Shown here: positions 45,830 to 57,867 of the stretch, piece by piece | How positions within the stretch are numbered: the first letter of the stretch is position 1 | How the letters are laid out: each line of letters opens with the position of its first letter | Assembly (NCBI GenBank): GCA_012845835.1 | Contig: JABAKD010000025.1 | Coordinates: forward strand, 8,886,338-8,950,337 | Reading direction: 5' to 3' | Length of the DNA: 64,000 bases | DNA from: Undaria pinnatifida | Taxonomy: Eukaryota > Sar > Phaeophyceae > Laminariales > Alariaceae | Notes under the pieces: model-generated | What the model was told of the DNA's origin: nothing | What the model saw: only the letters and a program-made list of their open reading frames with translations | Databases searched by the model: none | Program-made: the position numbers and the translations under genes

Positions 45830-46675
45830 AACCCTGCAGCCGAGGAGAGCTGCCTCTACAACTGATTTTCTACGATGCTCCCCTCCCCCCAAACCAGCAA
45901 TCTTCTTTTACGAACGTTTCATGACTGCTCGGCACGAGAAACGGTGTTGCATGTGCGGCGATCCGCTATTTTTCAGCCTTCAAGAAGAAAACACACACAC
46001 AGGCAAAGAAAGCGCAGCAGCAGCACGAACACCAGAAGGGAAAAAGCGCATAAGGTTGTTTGCGTATTAACTTGGTCAGACTAAACTCAAAACCGCGGAA
46101 GCCTACCGAAAAACGTCGATATCACATCTGGAAAACAAAGACAAAAAAAAAAACGCGACGCCCCACGACGTGCGCCGCGCAATCTCAGAACAAAACGTTG
46201 CTGGGCATTCTTCACATTTTTCCAAAATTTTGGGTTTTCCGCATCGACGCCACTGCCCGCCACCCCCACCCTTTACAACTCCCGCACCGCCTAAAATACG
46301 ACCCCGATTTTATTCTCGGCGCTATTCTGCATCAGTAGCTTGCGGACCAGCTACCGCTATCCCCCCCCCCCCCACGCCCCCCCCCCACGCCTCCAAACCA
46401 AACCCAAAAATCGGCCGCAGTCCACCCCCCTCCGTATCACAATTGCTCGCAGCCTGAGTACCGCTACCCTCCCCCAAAACTGATTTACCGCAGTGGCTCG
46501 TGGTCCGAGCACCGCCGCTGTCAAACCAAACCAATTACTATACCAAAAATGATTCAAACCAAGCCGAATCAGGTCAAGACAAGCGAAACCAACTAAACCA
46601 AACGAATTCAACGGCACTAGCGCGCAGTCCGCATACTACTACCCCCCCCCCCCTCCCCGCGGAGCCCTGAAAAAA

Positions 46676-46878
46676 CTACTTTCCGTAAAACATACTCCGA
46701 GCCTCAAGCGCGGCTCTCAACACCACCATTTCGTCCGACTTCTCCGGGGACGAAACGACCCCCGCCACCCCCCCCCCCCCCCTCCCGCCTTCCCAACGAT
46801 CTTATCGGTTATATCTTTTGCAATATCTCAACGACCACATGTATCAAGATCTCAACGACCAGACCTTGCAAGGCGGGA
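46676..46878 (-). pseudogene. Decayed tandem copy of the HSP70 last exon
   Basis: The minus strand reads VSSPEKSDEMVVLRAALEAR, closely matching ISSPEQSDEMVVLGAALEAR of the intact exon, and ends in a stop at the same place (TAG for TAA). Its upstream part keeps PALQGLVVEI but then carries an internal duplication and an in-frame TAA, so it cannot replace the whole exon. It begins immediately 3' of the intact exon. Confidence 0.8.
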
Positions 46879-46881
46879 AAA

Positions 46882-49800
46882 TTACTCCCCGTAAATCATA
46901 TTCCGAGCCTCGAGCGCGGCTCCCAACACCACCATCTCGTCCGACTGCTCCGGGGATGAAATGACCCCGTCCCCCCCCCCTCCTCCCGCCTTCCCGAATA
47001 TCTTAACCGCCAGATCTTGCAAGGCGGGGGTGCGACTACAGCCGCCGATCACTAGCACGGCTGAAAGTTTGGATGCGTCCACCTGGGCCATCGATAGGGC
47101 ATCTTGGCAAGGACTTTCCGCCTTTTCGAACGAGCAGCGGGGCACCAAACACAATACAGCGCGGAAAGAAGGATCGCATTACTACCGCAGTAGAGTGATC
47201 GACATCAATCAACTTCAATAGGCATCAATCGGCATCAATCGGCATCATAGCATATCGATACCACATCATATGTAAGGCACGTGGTGTTGCAGCATTGGTG
47301 GTTGGTATCGTATGAAAGCCAAAGTATCATGGTCAAGCAAACGCGATGTATGATATGATATGATATGATATGATATGATATGATGTGATATAACATGACA
47401 TGACATGGTATGACATGACATGACATGGCACGATACGATACGATAATATCATCGATACGATATGATATAAGAAGATATTATTTATATAAAAAGATAATAT
47501 TATGGGTCACAGGTACACTTTCTACCGTTACGTAGACAGATCTTCTCGTGAAGATTTGTATGAACGGTAGCCGTTCCAGAGGTATTGAATATCGTGTCTT
47601 GTTGTACTAAAAGTGGTCGTGGAGTCTTCGTAGATTCTGATGACAGAGAGGCGGGTAATTACGTCTCCCGCTGACAAGTAATCTCTGTCGATTCCCTGTT
47701 ATGCCTGCGAAGCACCTTTCGTTGCCTCAAGGCACTTCTATCGTTACCGTCGCTTGGCTCGCCGTCGAACCTTGCTCCAACCTGGCGTGTCCTTCACGCT
47801 ACGAAGAACAAGAAGAGAAGTAGTTGCAAGTTGCGAGTCGAACCTGGGATACCCCAATCCCTCATTATTTTGATATGATAACATACGATATGATATGATA
47901 CATGACGTGAACGATATGACATGCTACGACATTACCATGAAAAACGCAAACGACAGCTGCCGACGTACCTGGTACAGCCAACCACCTGAACGTGGACATT
48001 ATACAATACATACGGGATGCTTTTCTACCAGGTAGTCGGTAATTTTTCGGTACTCATTCGGTGTCTGATCGGTATCGTGTATATTCGGTATTTAGTCGGG
48101 TACCTTTCTAAGAAGAGGTTCGATAATGCGATCAACCCTAGCCCTCGTGAGCATGACGTCCAAGTGCTTAGGCCCCGTCTGGTCCGCTGTGATGTACGGG
48201 ATATTCACGTGGGATTGCTGAGCCCTCGTCAGTTCTACCCTCGCAGCAGTCGCAGCATCGAACAGCCTTCCATACATCCCGTCACAAGCAAGGGGTCGGG
48301 GGGGCAAGAGGGCAGGGGGGGGGGGGGGGGGCGTGAGGGTAAGTTGAGGGCGGGGGTGGGCGTAGTCCGACAATAAACATAAGCTTTACATGAACAATAC
48401 TTGAAGATGTGCGAAAACTTCCGAGATCCTTAGGGAAGGGATGATAAGCAAACATCCCCGGGTGTCAACCAATGGATGCTTCATACCATTCGACCCATCT
48501 GCACGGCGATAAAGCACGACCTACAAACGGTTCTCAGGTTTACGATAGCAGGCAGTAGAGCATGGCCCCAATCAATTCCATACAAGACACCTGAAGCCTT
48601 GGATTGGCTAATTGGGTTGCATTTGCAGTTTTTTTTGTCAAAATCAGTTTATTGGGGTATATGAGGTGCACGCCCTTTTTTATTCATGCATTTCTTTCCG
48701 ATCATCCCTTCTGTTATCTTCGCACTTTCCCTCTCTCCTTCTCCCTCCCTAGACGTAAATCACACCCGGCGTCACTAAGCAGACCCTTCTCCTCCCTCCC
48801 CACTACAGTACGCGCCTTCTTCTTTATCGCGGGAAGATTCCAACTATTTCTTCCCTAGTTGACTCGCGTCGAATGACCTCTTGTCATTACAAGTCGGCTA
48901 CTTGTCATCAGCCAAGAGTTACAAGTCTTACCGGGTTAGGGCCATGGCGTCCCCTTTGAGACTAAGCCCTCCGTTAGCTTTTTGGAACTCCTCATCCAGC
49001 AAGTCAACGATGCCCGCATCCCATTGGTCCCCGCCCGTCTCGATGCTCCACGCAGATCCCACCAACTTGGGCCTGTCGCCCTGCTCCAGACCAAAAAAAC
49101 AAACGAAAATGATGGAACCCGTTAAGTAGCCGCGCAACGCCGGAAGCACGCATTGGCGAAGTACCGAGTACGAAACGCGCGGAGCGAAGGGAAACCGAAA
49201 CAAATTGCGTTTTCGATTTTCGTAATGACGTAAAACAACGCGCAGGACCACCTCAAAAGATCGTAACAAATATGGTACTTTTTTATCTGGTTTATTTTGA
49301 GGTGTGAAAACGCGACAAAAAGTCTACTTCTGAGAGGTGAAGGAAAAACAAGAAAAATAAAAGGAGCCCGACACAAAAGCGGCGCGATGCAGGGCAGGGA
49401 CAGCCTTGGCAAAAATCGTACCTGGCACGAAAAATATCGCTTAAAAGAACAAACTTGGAAAAGATAACTTCAGCTGTGAGATCGAGGAATTACAAGAAAC
49501 TCATATTTGCAAGAGTGGGTGTATACAATGTCATGCGTCGATCGCGAGGGTTGCGAGGGTACCTTATCGCTTCTTTCGAGAAAATGGTTGACATATTCTT
49601 CAAATTATTTGTACCCCAACCCTAACCCAACGAAACGCAACCAACCAACCAACCAACCATTGTAGGGTGAAACCCCCTTCGTCTCGTCCACAGTATGCGT
49701 CAACCATCGTCTCGAAAACGTGGGAAGATCTACTGCGGGTTGCAGGGTTTAACACATCGATATGCCAGATGTTCGGATGCGGATTAGGGTAGACTTATAC

Positions 49801-52222
49801 CTGAAACGAACACATGCAGGGAAACAAGCTAGCAGAGAAAACGAGAAAACGTACGTAGAGACAGGAAACGAGGAAATGGTTGGCAGAAAGGGTCATGGAT
49901 ACCACCGCTTTACGGGAGGATATTCGATTTACATCGGAACGGAATCTACGCCATGTTTGTCGAAGAGCAAAAACAACAACAATAATAATACGCAACAGAA
50001 GGCAGAAACAAATGACTCATATGTCCAACTCATCATCGATGGGGAGAGTTGGGCGCTGGTAGCCTCAATCGGTAGACGCCAAGCCGGTCGCCCCTGTGGT
50101 CTAGCGGACATCCTCGAGCCCTACTAAGCTTGGAGTCAGGGGTTAAAATCTCGCTATGGAGATTTTTTTCTTCCACCGACACCAAAATGCCCAGAGCGCT
50201 TTATAGCGTGGGTAAGTACGCATCAGTCGACTTGAGTCGACGAGGGGGTAAAGTGCTGACGAAGCTCTCTCGCGATGAGAATGAAGGCGCGTACCGTAGT
50301 GGGGAGGGGGGAGAAGAGTCTGCCTATAGCGACCCCGGATCCGAGTCACGTCTAAAGAACGGGAGAAGGAGAAAAAAAACGTGCGTAGATATCAGATGGG
50401 GTGAGCCAGGAAAAAAAAAAAAAACAGCCGTGGACAGCAACCAGTATACTGGATTGCAGGACTGTACTGAATACTGGCCATCCCAAAACGATGTTGATGG
50501 ATTTCTGTAAAACAACACGACGAGTTGCTTGGAATTGCGCAAGATCAAACCTACTGGCAGCATCTACGTGGCAGGCTCAATCACAAGATAGCTACTGTCC
50601 GTAGATTATTACTGTCATAAAGCAAACCAGCACCTGGTATACTGGATTGCAGCCGTATACTGGCCCTCCCAGAACGATTTCGATGGGTTTCCATTAAATA
50701 AGGCGACGTTCTTCTTGGACGCACGTAAGATCAAACCTACTGGCAGGCTCAATCACTAGATAGTTGCTGCCAGTAGATAGCCACCGCCATTAGATTACTA
50801 CTGCCAGGATATAGTGTCCAAAACATGAACATATTTTTCTCATCCCTTGTATTATTTATCTTCGCACTTTCCGTTCTCCTCTCTCCCTAGATGAAACTCA
50901 GATTTGGGGCAACTAAGTATACTCTTCTCCCCCCTCCCCACTACGGTACACGCCTTCGTTATTATCGCAAGAGGGTTTCTTCAGCACTTTATCCCCTCGT
51001 CGATTCTCGTCGAGTCGTACTAACTACTGCGACATCACCCCCTTGAAACTTCGCAAGGAAAAAGGGTCGGAGAAAAAAATGGGGTATTCCGCTTGAACCA
51101 GCACGTACTTGGTACACTACAGTCCAAGCACATCTCCTACCGCCGACACATGCCACCCCTGATCTTCACAAAACCTCGGCCGTCTGGAATTGGAACAATA
51201 ATTGCTTTTTTTTTTCAAAGCCTTGAAAAAATAAATTAACAGAACCGATCAAACGTTCTAGCACTCATTGCTCTTTTTTTTTTGTAAAGCCTCGACAAAA
51301 AATTAATAGCACGAACCTAAATGTTTCAGGCCTTTTGCCTCTTTTGCCGGGGGTCGAATCCTAATTATTTTTTTTCAGGCCTTTTGTTGCCTTTTGCCGG
51401 GTCGAATCCCTTCTCGCGCGGGTCGGGTCGGGCCGGATCGGGTCAGCGCGACGCGGCCCGATCCGTGATACTCGAAAACTCTGGCCCGCTACGATGGAGG
51501 TAGGTAGCACTTTTTCCGCTCAAGAATATTTTCCGAATTCTGGGACTCCTTATAACCCAATACGGCCGGAACTTCCGTTTTATTTTTCGGTCTTTTTTTG
51601 GTATTTTTCGGTCTTTTTTTTCTTCTTCTACTTGTTTCCTTGCGTTTTGTTACCTATTAATAATAATAGTACCTACAAGTATTAACAGTACTACTGTACA
51701 TCGGGTTGCAGTCTCGTCCTATCGAAAAACACAACCTTTTACCTATAAGAAGGCAAACACCTCCTCAACCTCTTCAGAGCCCCCCAAATCCTTCCCGACA
51801 CTAACTTCAACTAAACTTGTAAAAAAAAAAAAACGGGCTTCCAGTTGTAACGGCGTTAAGCCACCACCCTCTCTACCGCAGCAGGTGTCCCGACCCGACC
51901 CGACCCCACCTGTGAGACTTCCAACATCTCCTGACCCGAGACGCATGGTACGATAAAGGTCTACCCTTTTTTTGGGCCAAAATAGTTTCTGAATGACGGG
52001 GGAGCTCCTTAACCCAAAAATCGTCAGAAATTCGACTTTTTTTTTTTCTTCTTTTGTTGGTTCGTTTGTTTGTTTTGGTTTGTTTGTTTGTTTGTTTGTT
52101 TGTTTGTTTGTTTGTTTGTTTGTTTGTTTGTTTGTTTGTTTGATTGTTTGTTTGTTTGCTTGTTTGTTTGTTTGTTCGCTTGTTTGTTTGTTTGATTGAT
52201 TGCTTGTTTGATTGTTTGATTG

Positions 52223-52264
<42 letters not shown>

Positions 52265-55200
52265 TGTTAGTTCGTTAGTTTGTTAGTTTGTTCGCCATGA
52301 TTCTCGCTTGTGTTACCTACACGAGAGGACATGGGATTTTTTTTCATCCGAAATATATGACATCTTCGTAGAGCAGTTTTTAGTTCTTTCTTTCCAACTA
52401 TCAAATCAGTTTTTGGAAGGGAGAGATCTTAAGCTCCTGAAGGGACAAAAACAAAAGTGATGCGCCTCTATCGTAGCGTTTTGTACATAAAAAAATCTTA
52501 GGAAAAACTCGTGACAACCCGATCCCCGGGCCGGGTGACGACCCGTGAATCACATCGACGTTTTCATGCTTAAGGCGCTTGCTTACCTCGGCCAAGGCGT
52601 CGACCACGCTGAACTGCGCAGAGCGCCCGCCAACGTCCAGCACACCAACCAAGCCCCCTTTCCCCGCCCGGGGCAAGAGAGACAAGTCCTCCGCAGCCAA
52701 AACCGCCGCCTGGCGCAACAGAACATTGAAAAAAAAAAAAAAAAAACGCGATGTGAAATCACCCATCCCGCGGTAGGGGTTGCCGTTGTTGGATTAACCA
52801 ATAGTGTTTGTGACCAGTTGACCTTCTCAATTAAGCGAGGAACTACCGGTTGTTCTGATATTTTTTCACCAGCATTTTTTTTTTTTTTTGGGGGGGGGTA
52901 TTTATAGCAGGGCATACAAGTGTGGGTCGGGCTACGCGAACGAATGTCTTGGATGGCATGTTTCGGGTGGGTGAAAGAGATTTATTGAGCGTTTTTTTTT
53001 TCCTCGTGTTAGTTAGGAGCTCACAAAATTATCAGAATCTGCTGCACACCTACTGCGTGGTTTTGACTAATCATCAGGTGGGCAATGGTGACCTGTCTGA
53101 CGTGTGCAAGCATGTCGATCAAAAACGTCGGTCGAGAGGTTAACTCCACACCGTCTCCATGTGGGCATCTCACCACCGGCTCCTCGATGGTGTCAAGCAC
53201 GTCGATCCCCGCGTCTTCCCCAGCCGATGCCATGGCTTCCCTCTGGGCGTCATTAAAGTAAGCTGGGTATGATAGGACCGCCGCTCCCCCAGGCTTCACC
53301 TATGATAGTCCCATGCAGAGCAGCAGCGGCAGCCAGTAGAAGCAGCAGCAGCAGCAGCAGCAGTAACAGTTGTAGTTGTATAAGTAACACGCACAACTAG
53401 TAGCGGTAACAGTTGCAGTTGTATATACCTGGTAATTAATAAGTACAAGTAGCGGTAACACTTGTACTTATATAATTGGCAATTACAAGTAGCAGCAGCA
53501 AGCAACGTTAGCAGTAGCGGCGGCGTCAGCAGAAGCAGCAGGAGCAGTTGCAGTAGCAACCACAGCAGCATGCAACGAGAAAACAAACGATACAAAAAAA
53601 CGACGCAGAGGAAGTCGAGAGGAATTAACGATTAACCAATTCTGCTCACCAATCGCCCCCCCCCCCCCCCCCCCCCCAGTTTATACCTACCCCCCCCCCC
53701 CCCCCTACCCTCCCCGCTCCCCATGCCCTGCCCACATGGAGCAGTTCGAGAGGAACACACGACTGAAGGCAGCCTGTTAGAGGAGTTGCGATTGCACCCA
53801 CCAACTTATTGCCCCCCCTCCCCCCCCCCTTCAACCCCTCCCTCACCCGACTAACCTTATGCTCTCCAAGCCCACGCATGTTACTCAGCATCAAGGCCAG
53901 ACCCTCCTGAGCTGTCAAAACCTTCCCCCCCTCTCCCACTCTAAGACTTGCCCCTCCCCCCCCCCCCTCCTCGAGATCGCCTCCTTCTAATGCTCCAGCG
54001 GAGGCCGCGATGCCTCGGGCAGATGGGTCAGAGAAGGGGAGTCCTAGGAGAGGCTGCATTCCAGTCAAGGTGGTTGCGGCAGACTGTTGGAAGAGGGGGG
54101 GGGGGGGGGGGGGGGGGGGGTACCCAGGGGAGGAGATGGGGAATGACGAGGGAAGGGCGGAGGGGAGGCAAAGAAGGGGCAGGGCAGAGGGGGGTGGGTG
54201 CACTCACTGTAGACATAGACGTAGTCCTATGACCATAGACCCTCGTATTCCTACTATGCCGGAACGGAGCACGTCCGGTCTTCACCCACCAGGCAGACAT
54301 CGCGTGCACCAGGCGAAGGAAGCAACGTGAGGTGTACGTTGGTTCGGCGAGTCGCATACAGGGTGAGAGCTGCATCCTACGGAGAACCAACCACATGTGA
54401 GGCGGATTTCCGCACCTTGTGCGTGCGTCCTTGCATATCGGATGACAACTTCGAATTCATTATTTCTGAGGTGGAGGTGGGGAGGGGTCAGAAGTCAGAA
54501 GGTGGAAAATTACACTTCTTGACTACTTTTTCGATGATTTTTCGAGGGTTGGGTTGGGTTGGGTTGGGTTGGTTTCTCCTTGGATGGTGGAGCTCGACGG
54601 TTTCAATACTATTATTGAATCATTCCACCATAAGGGCTGCACTTTTCGTGTCACGTTTTTGATCGGTTGGGCTCCTCAAAAGTGCGGAACTATCGCCTAG
54701 CATGATAACTTCACAAGTTGCGCGAACGCACGTCTTCGTCGAAACTCCTGCCGAAGTAGACTCGAAGGCGACTTACACTGTTTTTTCTACGAATATCGTG
54801 ATCGCTTACCTCGAACCGCTGTGCTCTAGCGATGTGTCCCACGATGGGGTCCCCTCCCCCCTTGAAAGAAACGCACGCTGGCGTCCAACGGCTGCCCTCT
54901 CGGTTTTCTACCACCTTCAGATGGAAGCAGTGAGGGGGGAGGGAGGGAGGCAGGGAGGGAGGGAGGGACGGAGGGAGGGAGGGAGGAACGGAGGGAGGGA
55001 CGGAGGGAGGGAGAGAGGGAAGGAGGGAGGGGCGGGGCTCATTTTCTGCTTGCCTTAGTCATTTGACCATTGACCGCACCCCTTTCGAAACGGGGACGCG
55101 TTCTATGATATGGGTACTGCTGTACCTCTTTTTGGCTAAAATACTTTCTGAATGGCGGGGCTCCTTAACCCTTTTAGCGCCGCAGTCCCGGCATGGGGGA

Positions 55201-57279
55201 CAAAACACTTGAAATTAGACTACGGGTTTTTTTTTGAGTTGGAAAATGGGTTAACGCCTTTCCAACTGGAAACCCGGGGGCAATGCTACTTGGAATTAGT
55301 GTATGAACGAGTTTCAGGGCTCTGAAGGGGAATACGAGTCATCCCACGGTAGGTGTTGCGCACTTTTTTTGAGCCATTTTTTTTTTTTTTGTGACCGGTT
55401 GAGCTTCTCAAGCTTGGGACTATCGGTCAGTGTGATATGATATTTTGTTACGAGCATCTTTGAAAAAAAAAAAGATCCAACAACGTCAGCTGTGACGAGT
55501 TCGACAAAACTTAGGGCCGATGCCCATCTTTGTGTTAGGTTAAGACCAAATAGCGCACAGAAACGCTGGTCGGGTTTCGCGCGAACGAACGAACGCCTTC
55601 AAAGTCAAGTTTCGGGCGGGTGAGATACTGAGCTCCTCATGGTAGGAGCCCAGCAAATGTCTTAGGATCTGATGCACCCCTGCCGAGGGAAGGCACTTCA
55701 CACAAAATCGTCCGAATGTCAGTCTTTGCTTTGCAAATCTTATTTAGATTTGCAAACCTCGGCAAAGGATTTGTTCATCTGATTGGAGCTTCAATTTGTG
55801 CTCAAAATCAGTTTTGGGAGAGCTATAGGGCTCCTCAAGCCACTACCCTCAGAACGAAAATATATGCATCTCTACCCCGTAGCATGTTTCAGGGGGGGGG
55901 GGGGGGGGGGGGGAGAACATGAGACCCGTGAGTCGGCAGGATTTCACGACTAAAAACTAGCCGGTACACGCCGTCAGCCAACTAAGTGACTTTAGTCGGT
56001 GAGTCGGCTGGCGAAGCCAGCTGGTGACCAGCCGACTTGCCGACTAAAGTCAGGCGAGCGAAAGTGAGCCAAATGAGCCTTTCCCGGCCGCGGGGGGGCC
56101 CCGGGCCCAAAAAGAAAAAAACCGCACTCCGCGCAACATAATCCCTCCTACTAGTGTGGAAACCCAATGAGACGGATAGTCGGCACCTCCAGGAAACGAC
56201 TAACCATTTCTCCGACTAATAACTAGTTGGTGACTTAAGCCGTGCCGACTCACGGCTCCACTAATCATCAAAACAAAGGGGGCTGAGACCCTTATCATCA
56301 TACATCATGTAGGGCGTTAATAATGTTTTCCAGGCTGGGGGGGAGGGGGGGTTGTACTCATTTGTTGCTTGCCTTAGTCATTTGACCGTTGACCAGGCAT
56401 CCCTTTCGAGACGGAGCACCGTTCCTACTCCTAGGCCTAATGGAGACACCTGCAACATTTGGGCGCTCATTACGCTTCTTCCATATATTACATAGAACCT
56501 GCTTGCTTATCCTATCCCGTTCCCGTTTCGTCGTCTGTGGCCACCATGCATCTCCTAGGATAGCGATCATTTTGTCGCTGCTCTCCAGTCTACCAAACTC
56601 CTCCATGTCACATCCGTATAATTTCCTCATCTCCTCCTCTTAACACATCTCGTTCCTCCTTGTATATTTCACATTATCCCATTATGTGAGTCCTACTCTC
56701 CACTGTTTTGCCACAACGGCATCTCTGTGCATCTACGTCCTCCTCCCGACTACTGGTAGATACTGTCCTTCTTTCTGGCAGGTCCAGGTCCCCTACTCAA
56801 AACCGGAGTTCAATCTTTTTCGCGTAGTCCATTGGGCCGCGAAAACACGTTTTCATTCCAATATCTTCCCTCAGCGCCCCGTATACCTCTTGAGTGTTTC
56901 TTCTATTTCACCTCATTTCTTAGCGCGAGCCTCTCCCTTTCTTCTATCCTTTCTTCTACTTGTACTCCTGTCTTTGAACCCCCCAAACTTGCTTTATGTG
57001 GCAGTATCTCTTCTTGGTCTTCTCCAAAGTCCTTCCATATTTTCTCGACACTTCCTCATTTCAGCTCGCCCTTTGTTACTTGTACTCGCAAACTTTCGGG
57101 GGTGTCATCATGCCATCAAAACTGCTGTGTGGGTCATTCTTCTTGACAGAAGGGCTGGGGGGATCAAGAGCTCACCTCTGGCCGCATGCCGATAGAATCA
57201 GCGAACGCCAGTCGCAGGTTGGTCACCCCAACGTCCAGTCCGAACGCTGGCCCTTCAGAACCAGCTCCATCCCCAGGTC
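46882..57279 (-). CDS. Divergent organelle-type HSP70 (DnaK family); visible exons cover only the ATPase domain
   Basis: Eight exons join in phase with GT-AG junctions: 57279-57176 (GLDVGVTN, phosphate loop), 54914-54732 (VVENREGSRWTPACVSF, FGRSFDED), 54083-53856 (LTAQEGLALMLSNM), 53299-53174 (VLSYPAYFNDAQREAM, EEPV), 52709-52587 (AAVLAAEDL, VLDVGGRS), 49080-48932 (TGGDQWD, LLDEEFQ), 48266-48104 (VNIPYITADQTGPKHL, LTRARVD), 47121-46882 (LVIGGCSRTPALQ, EMVVLGAALEA, stop TAA). The ITADxTGPKHL block is typical of DnaK/mitochondrial/plastid HSP70s rather than cytosolic ones. It is unusual: the loop reads DVGVTN for DLGTTN, the catalytic Lys position reads Arg (RLRVYFGR), and GGGTFD is GGRSAQ. No substrate-binding domain is seen; translation stops exactly where the ATPase domain ends. 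A GA|GTAATT donor at that stop could instead lead to exons outside the region read. A 5' targeting exon is also missing. Intact frames argue against a plain pseudogene. Confidence 0.88.
47345..47480 (+). repeat. (ATGAT)n-type degenerate repeat
   Basis: ATGAT pentamers and ACATG variants; a shorter tract is at 47870-47920. Both are in the last HSP70 intron. Confidence 0.85.
49576..49715 (-). mobile_element. R16 TIR element in an HSP70 intron
   Basis: Inverted second copy of the 32.86-kb element. Ends are TCGAGAAAATGGTTGACATA and ATGCGTCAACCATCGTCTCGA; internal (AACC)n and GGGTGAAACCCCCTTCGTC match in reverse. Confidence 0.8.
50092..50160 (+). other. tRNA-like sequence (pseudo-tRNA or SINE head)
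   Basis: CCCCTGTGGTCTAGCGG fits an A-box (TGGTCTAGCGG). About 40 nt later GGGGTTAAAATCTC is a poor B-box and pairs only weakly. It will not fold into a convincing cloverleaf. Confidence 0.3.
50435..50805 (+). repeat. Tandem duplication, ~195-bp unit, in an HSP70 intron
   Basis: ATACTGGATTGCAG, ACTGGCC.TCCCA.AACGAT, AAGATCAAACCTACTGGCAG and CTCAATCAC.AGATAG recur. A neighbouring pyrimidine-rich block (50840-51010) matches 48700-48860. Confidence 0.75.
51769..51855 (+). mobile_element. R1 MITE, degraded
   Basis: The left CTTCAGAGCCCCCCAAATCC and right CTTCCAGTTGTAACGGCG ends match R1, with TTAA at 51856-51859. The middle has an expanded A run. Confidence 0.7.
51935..52487 (+). mobile_element. 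R2 TIR element, copy c, without R1, with expanded GTTT repeat
   Basis: The left end is GACGCATGGTACGATAAAGG and the right end is GTGATGCGCCTCTATCGTAG. The TTAA at 52009-52012 is uninterrupted, giving the empty-site version of copy b. The internal (GTTT)n/(GATT)n tract at 52055-52265 has expanded where copy b has TTTGTTTGCTG. Confidence 0.7.
52055..52265 (+). repeat. (GTTT)n and (GATT)n microsatellite within R2 copy c
   Basis: Pure GTTT units grade into GATT units; single GCTT and GTTC changes occur. Confidence 0.95.
54215..54440 (-). repeat. R6 retroelement-like repeat in an HSP70 intron
   Basis: It matches the 63.5-kb copies (CCATAGACCCTCGTATTC, GGAGCACGTCCGG, GGCGAGTCGCATACAGGGTG). It lies in the intron between the exon ending at 54732 and the one starting at 54083. 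G-rich sequence occupies the tail side. Confidence 0.65.
55040..55092 (-). mobile_element. Very short LINE 3' remnant with purine-rich neighbour
   Basis: It matches the last ~50 bp of the LINE family (GCTTGCCTTAGTCATTTGACC on plus). A GGAGGGAGG tract (54935-55038) lies where the other copies have their C/G tail. Confidence 0.55.
55093..55888 (+). mobile_element. R2-type TIR element, copy d, in HSP70 intron 1
   Basis: The left end is GGGGACGCGTTCTATGATATGG and the right end is ATGCATCTCTACCCCGTAGC. The core TTTCTGAATGGCGGGGCTCC matches. Two R1 MITE copies are nested near 55169-55330. Confidence 0.5.
55169..55330. mobile_element. Two adjacent R1 MITE copies
   Basis: A rearranged copy (55169-55250) between TTAA at 55165-55168 and 55251-55254, then an inverted copy (55255-55330) with GGAAACCCGGGGGCAA and CTCTGAAGGGG. 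Confidence 0.6.
55926..56255. mobile_element. TIR element with central hairpin in HSP70 intron 1
   Basis: 330 bp with ends CCGTGAGTCGGCA / TGCCGACTCACGG. The interior hairpin at 55988-56051 pairs ACTTTAGTCGG and GTCGGCTGG with CCAGCCGAC and CCGACTAAAGT. Variants of the GACTAA/TTAGTC word recur throughout. Confidence 0.7.
56350..57120 (-). mobile_element. 3' end of a non-LTR retrotransposon (LINE) in HSP70 intron 1
   Basis: The minus strand encodes the C-terminal part of a LINE reverse-transcriptase ORF. A zinc-finger-like CRCGKTVESRTHIMG is followed after one stop and a frameshift by CEIYKEERDV, then LYGCDMEEFGRLESSDK, LGDAWWPQT, LCNIWKKRNERPN and a terminal NGQMTKASNK stop (ORF 56630-56358). 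The IWKKRNER block near the end is typical of these proteins. Further 5' (to about 57120) the frame is broken many times. The stop is followed by GAGTAC and a C-rich tract. The element has the same orientation as the host gene. Confidence 0.75.
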
Positions 57280-57384
57280 CTGAAGTGGAGCATGCAACAC
57301 CACCGGACAACAGAATTAACTATTTAATAAATTAGGATCATCATATGAGCTCTAATTTTGGCGAGCGCTGAATAAGAAGCGTGT

Positions 57385-57730
57385 TCCTTGTAGGTGTATT
57401 CTGCACTTCTACTTTCCAGCTTCTGGACAAGCCGTGGTCACACGTGTCGTCCCTTCTCCCCCCGGTTCTTCCCTTCAGTTTTTATCGCGCATAGGGTTCA
57501 GCAATCCTACTGCTCGTCGATTTTTCATCGAGTGTTGCTAACTCACGCTCTCGCTTTTTCCGCACGTCATTTTGTGCGCAAGAAAAAAAAGTCCCCACGA
57601 ATTTATACGCGTATGCACTCGGGGGGATTCGGACTCACGAAGCTGACCTATACCAGGCTCGAGGATAACCTGATACGCCAGCGGGGCGACCGGGTCGCTG
57701 TACCGCACGGTGGCGCGGAATGACGGTATA
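57385..57730 (-). mobile_element. tRNA-derived SINE, copy B
   Basis: Inverted copy, keeping on the minus strand TGGCGTATCAGG and AGTCCGAATCC, then the same body. It lies just 5' of the first visible HSP70 exon. Confidence 0.8.
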
Positions 57731-57867
57731 CCGCTTTCTGTCGTCTGCCCAAAAATAAATGAAAAAATGCATCCCTGGGGGTGGTAATAAAGCCATCCAC
57801 CCCTGCTTCAACACACTTTGTTAATAGTATAATAGTATTCCGATATATATATAAGACTGTCTATGTT

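Noticed and set aside
46357-46617. HSP70 substrate-binding domain downstream of the stop
   Set aside because: No VLLLDV-like linker or LSLGIET-like start is visible on the minus strand. The frame is a degenerate repeat of GCTCG..GTCCGAG words.
50092-50160. Functional tRNA gene
   Set aside because: The A-box is good, but the B-box is poor and acceptor and T stems do not pair.
52043-52265. Phe/Val/Cys/Leu-rich frame resembling membrane segments
   Set aside because: It is the (GTTT)n repeat inside R2 copy c.
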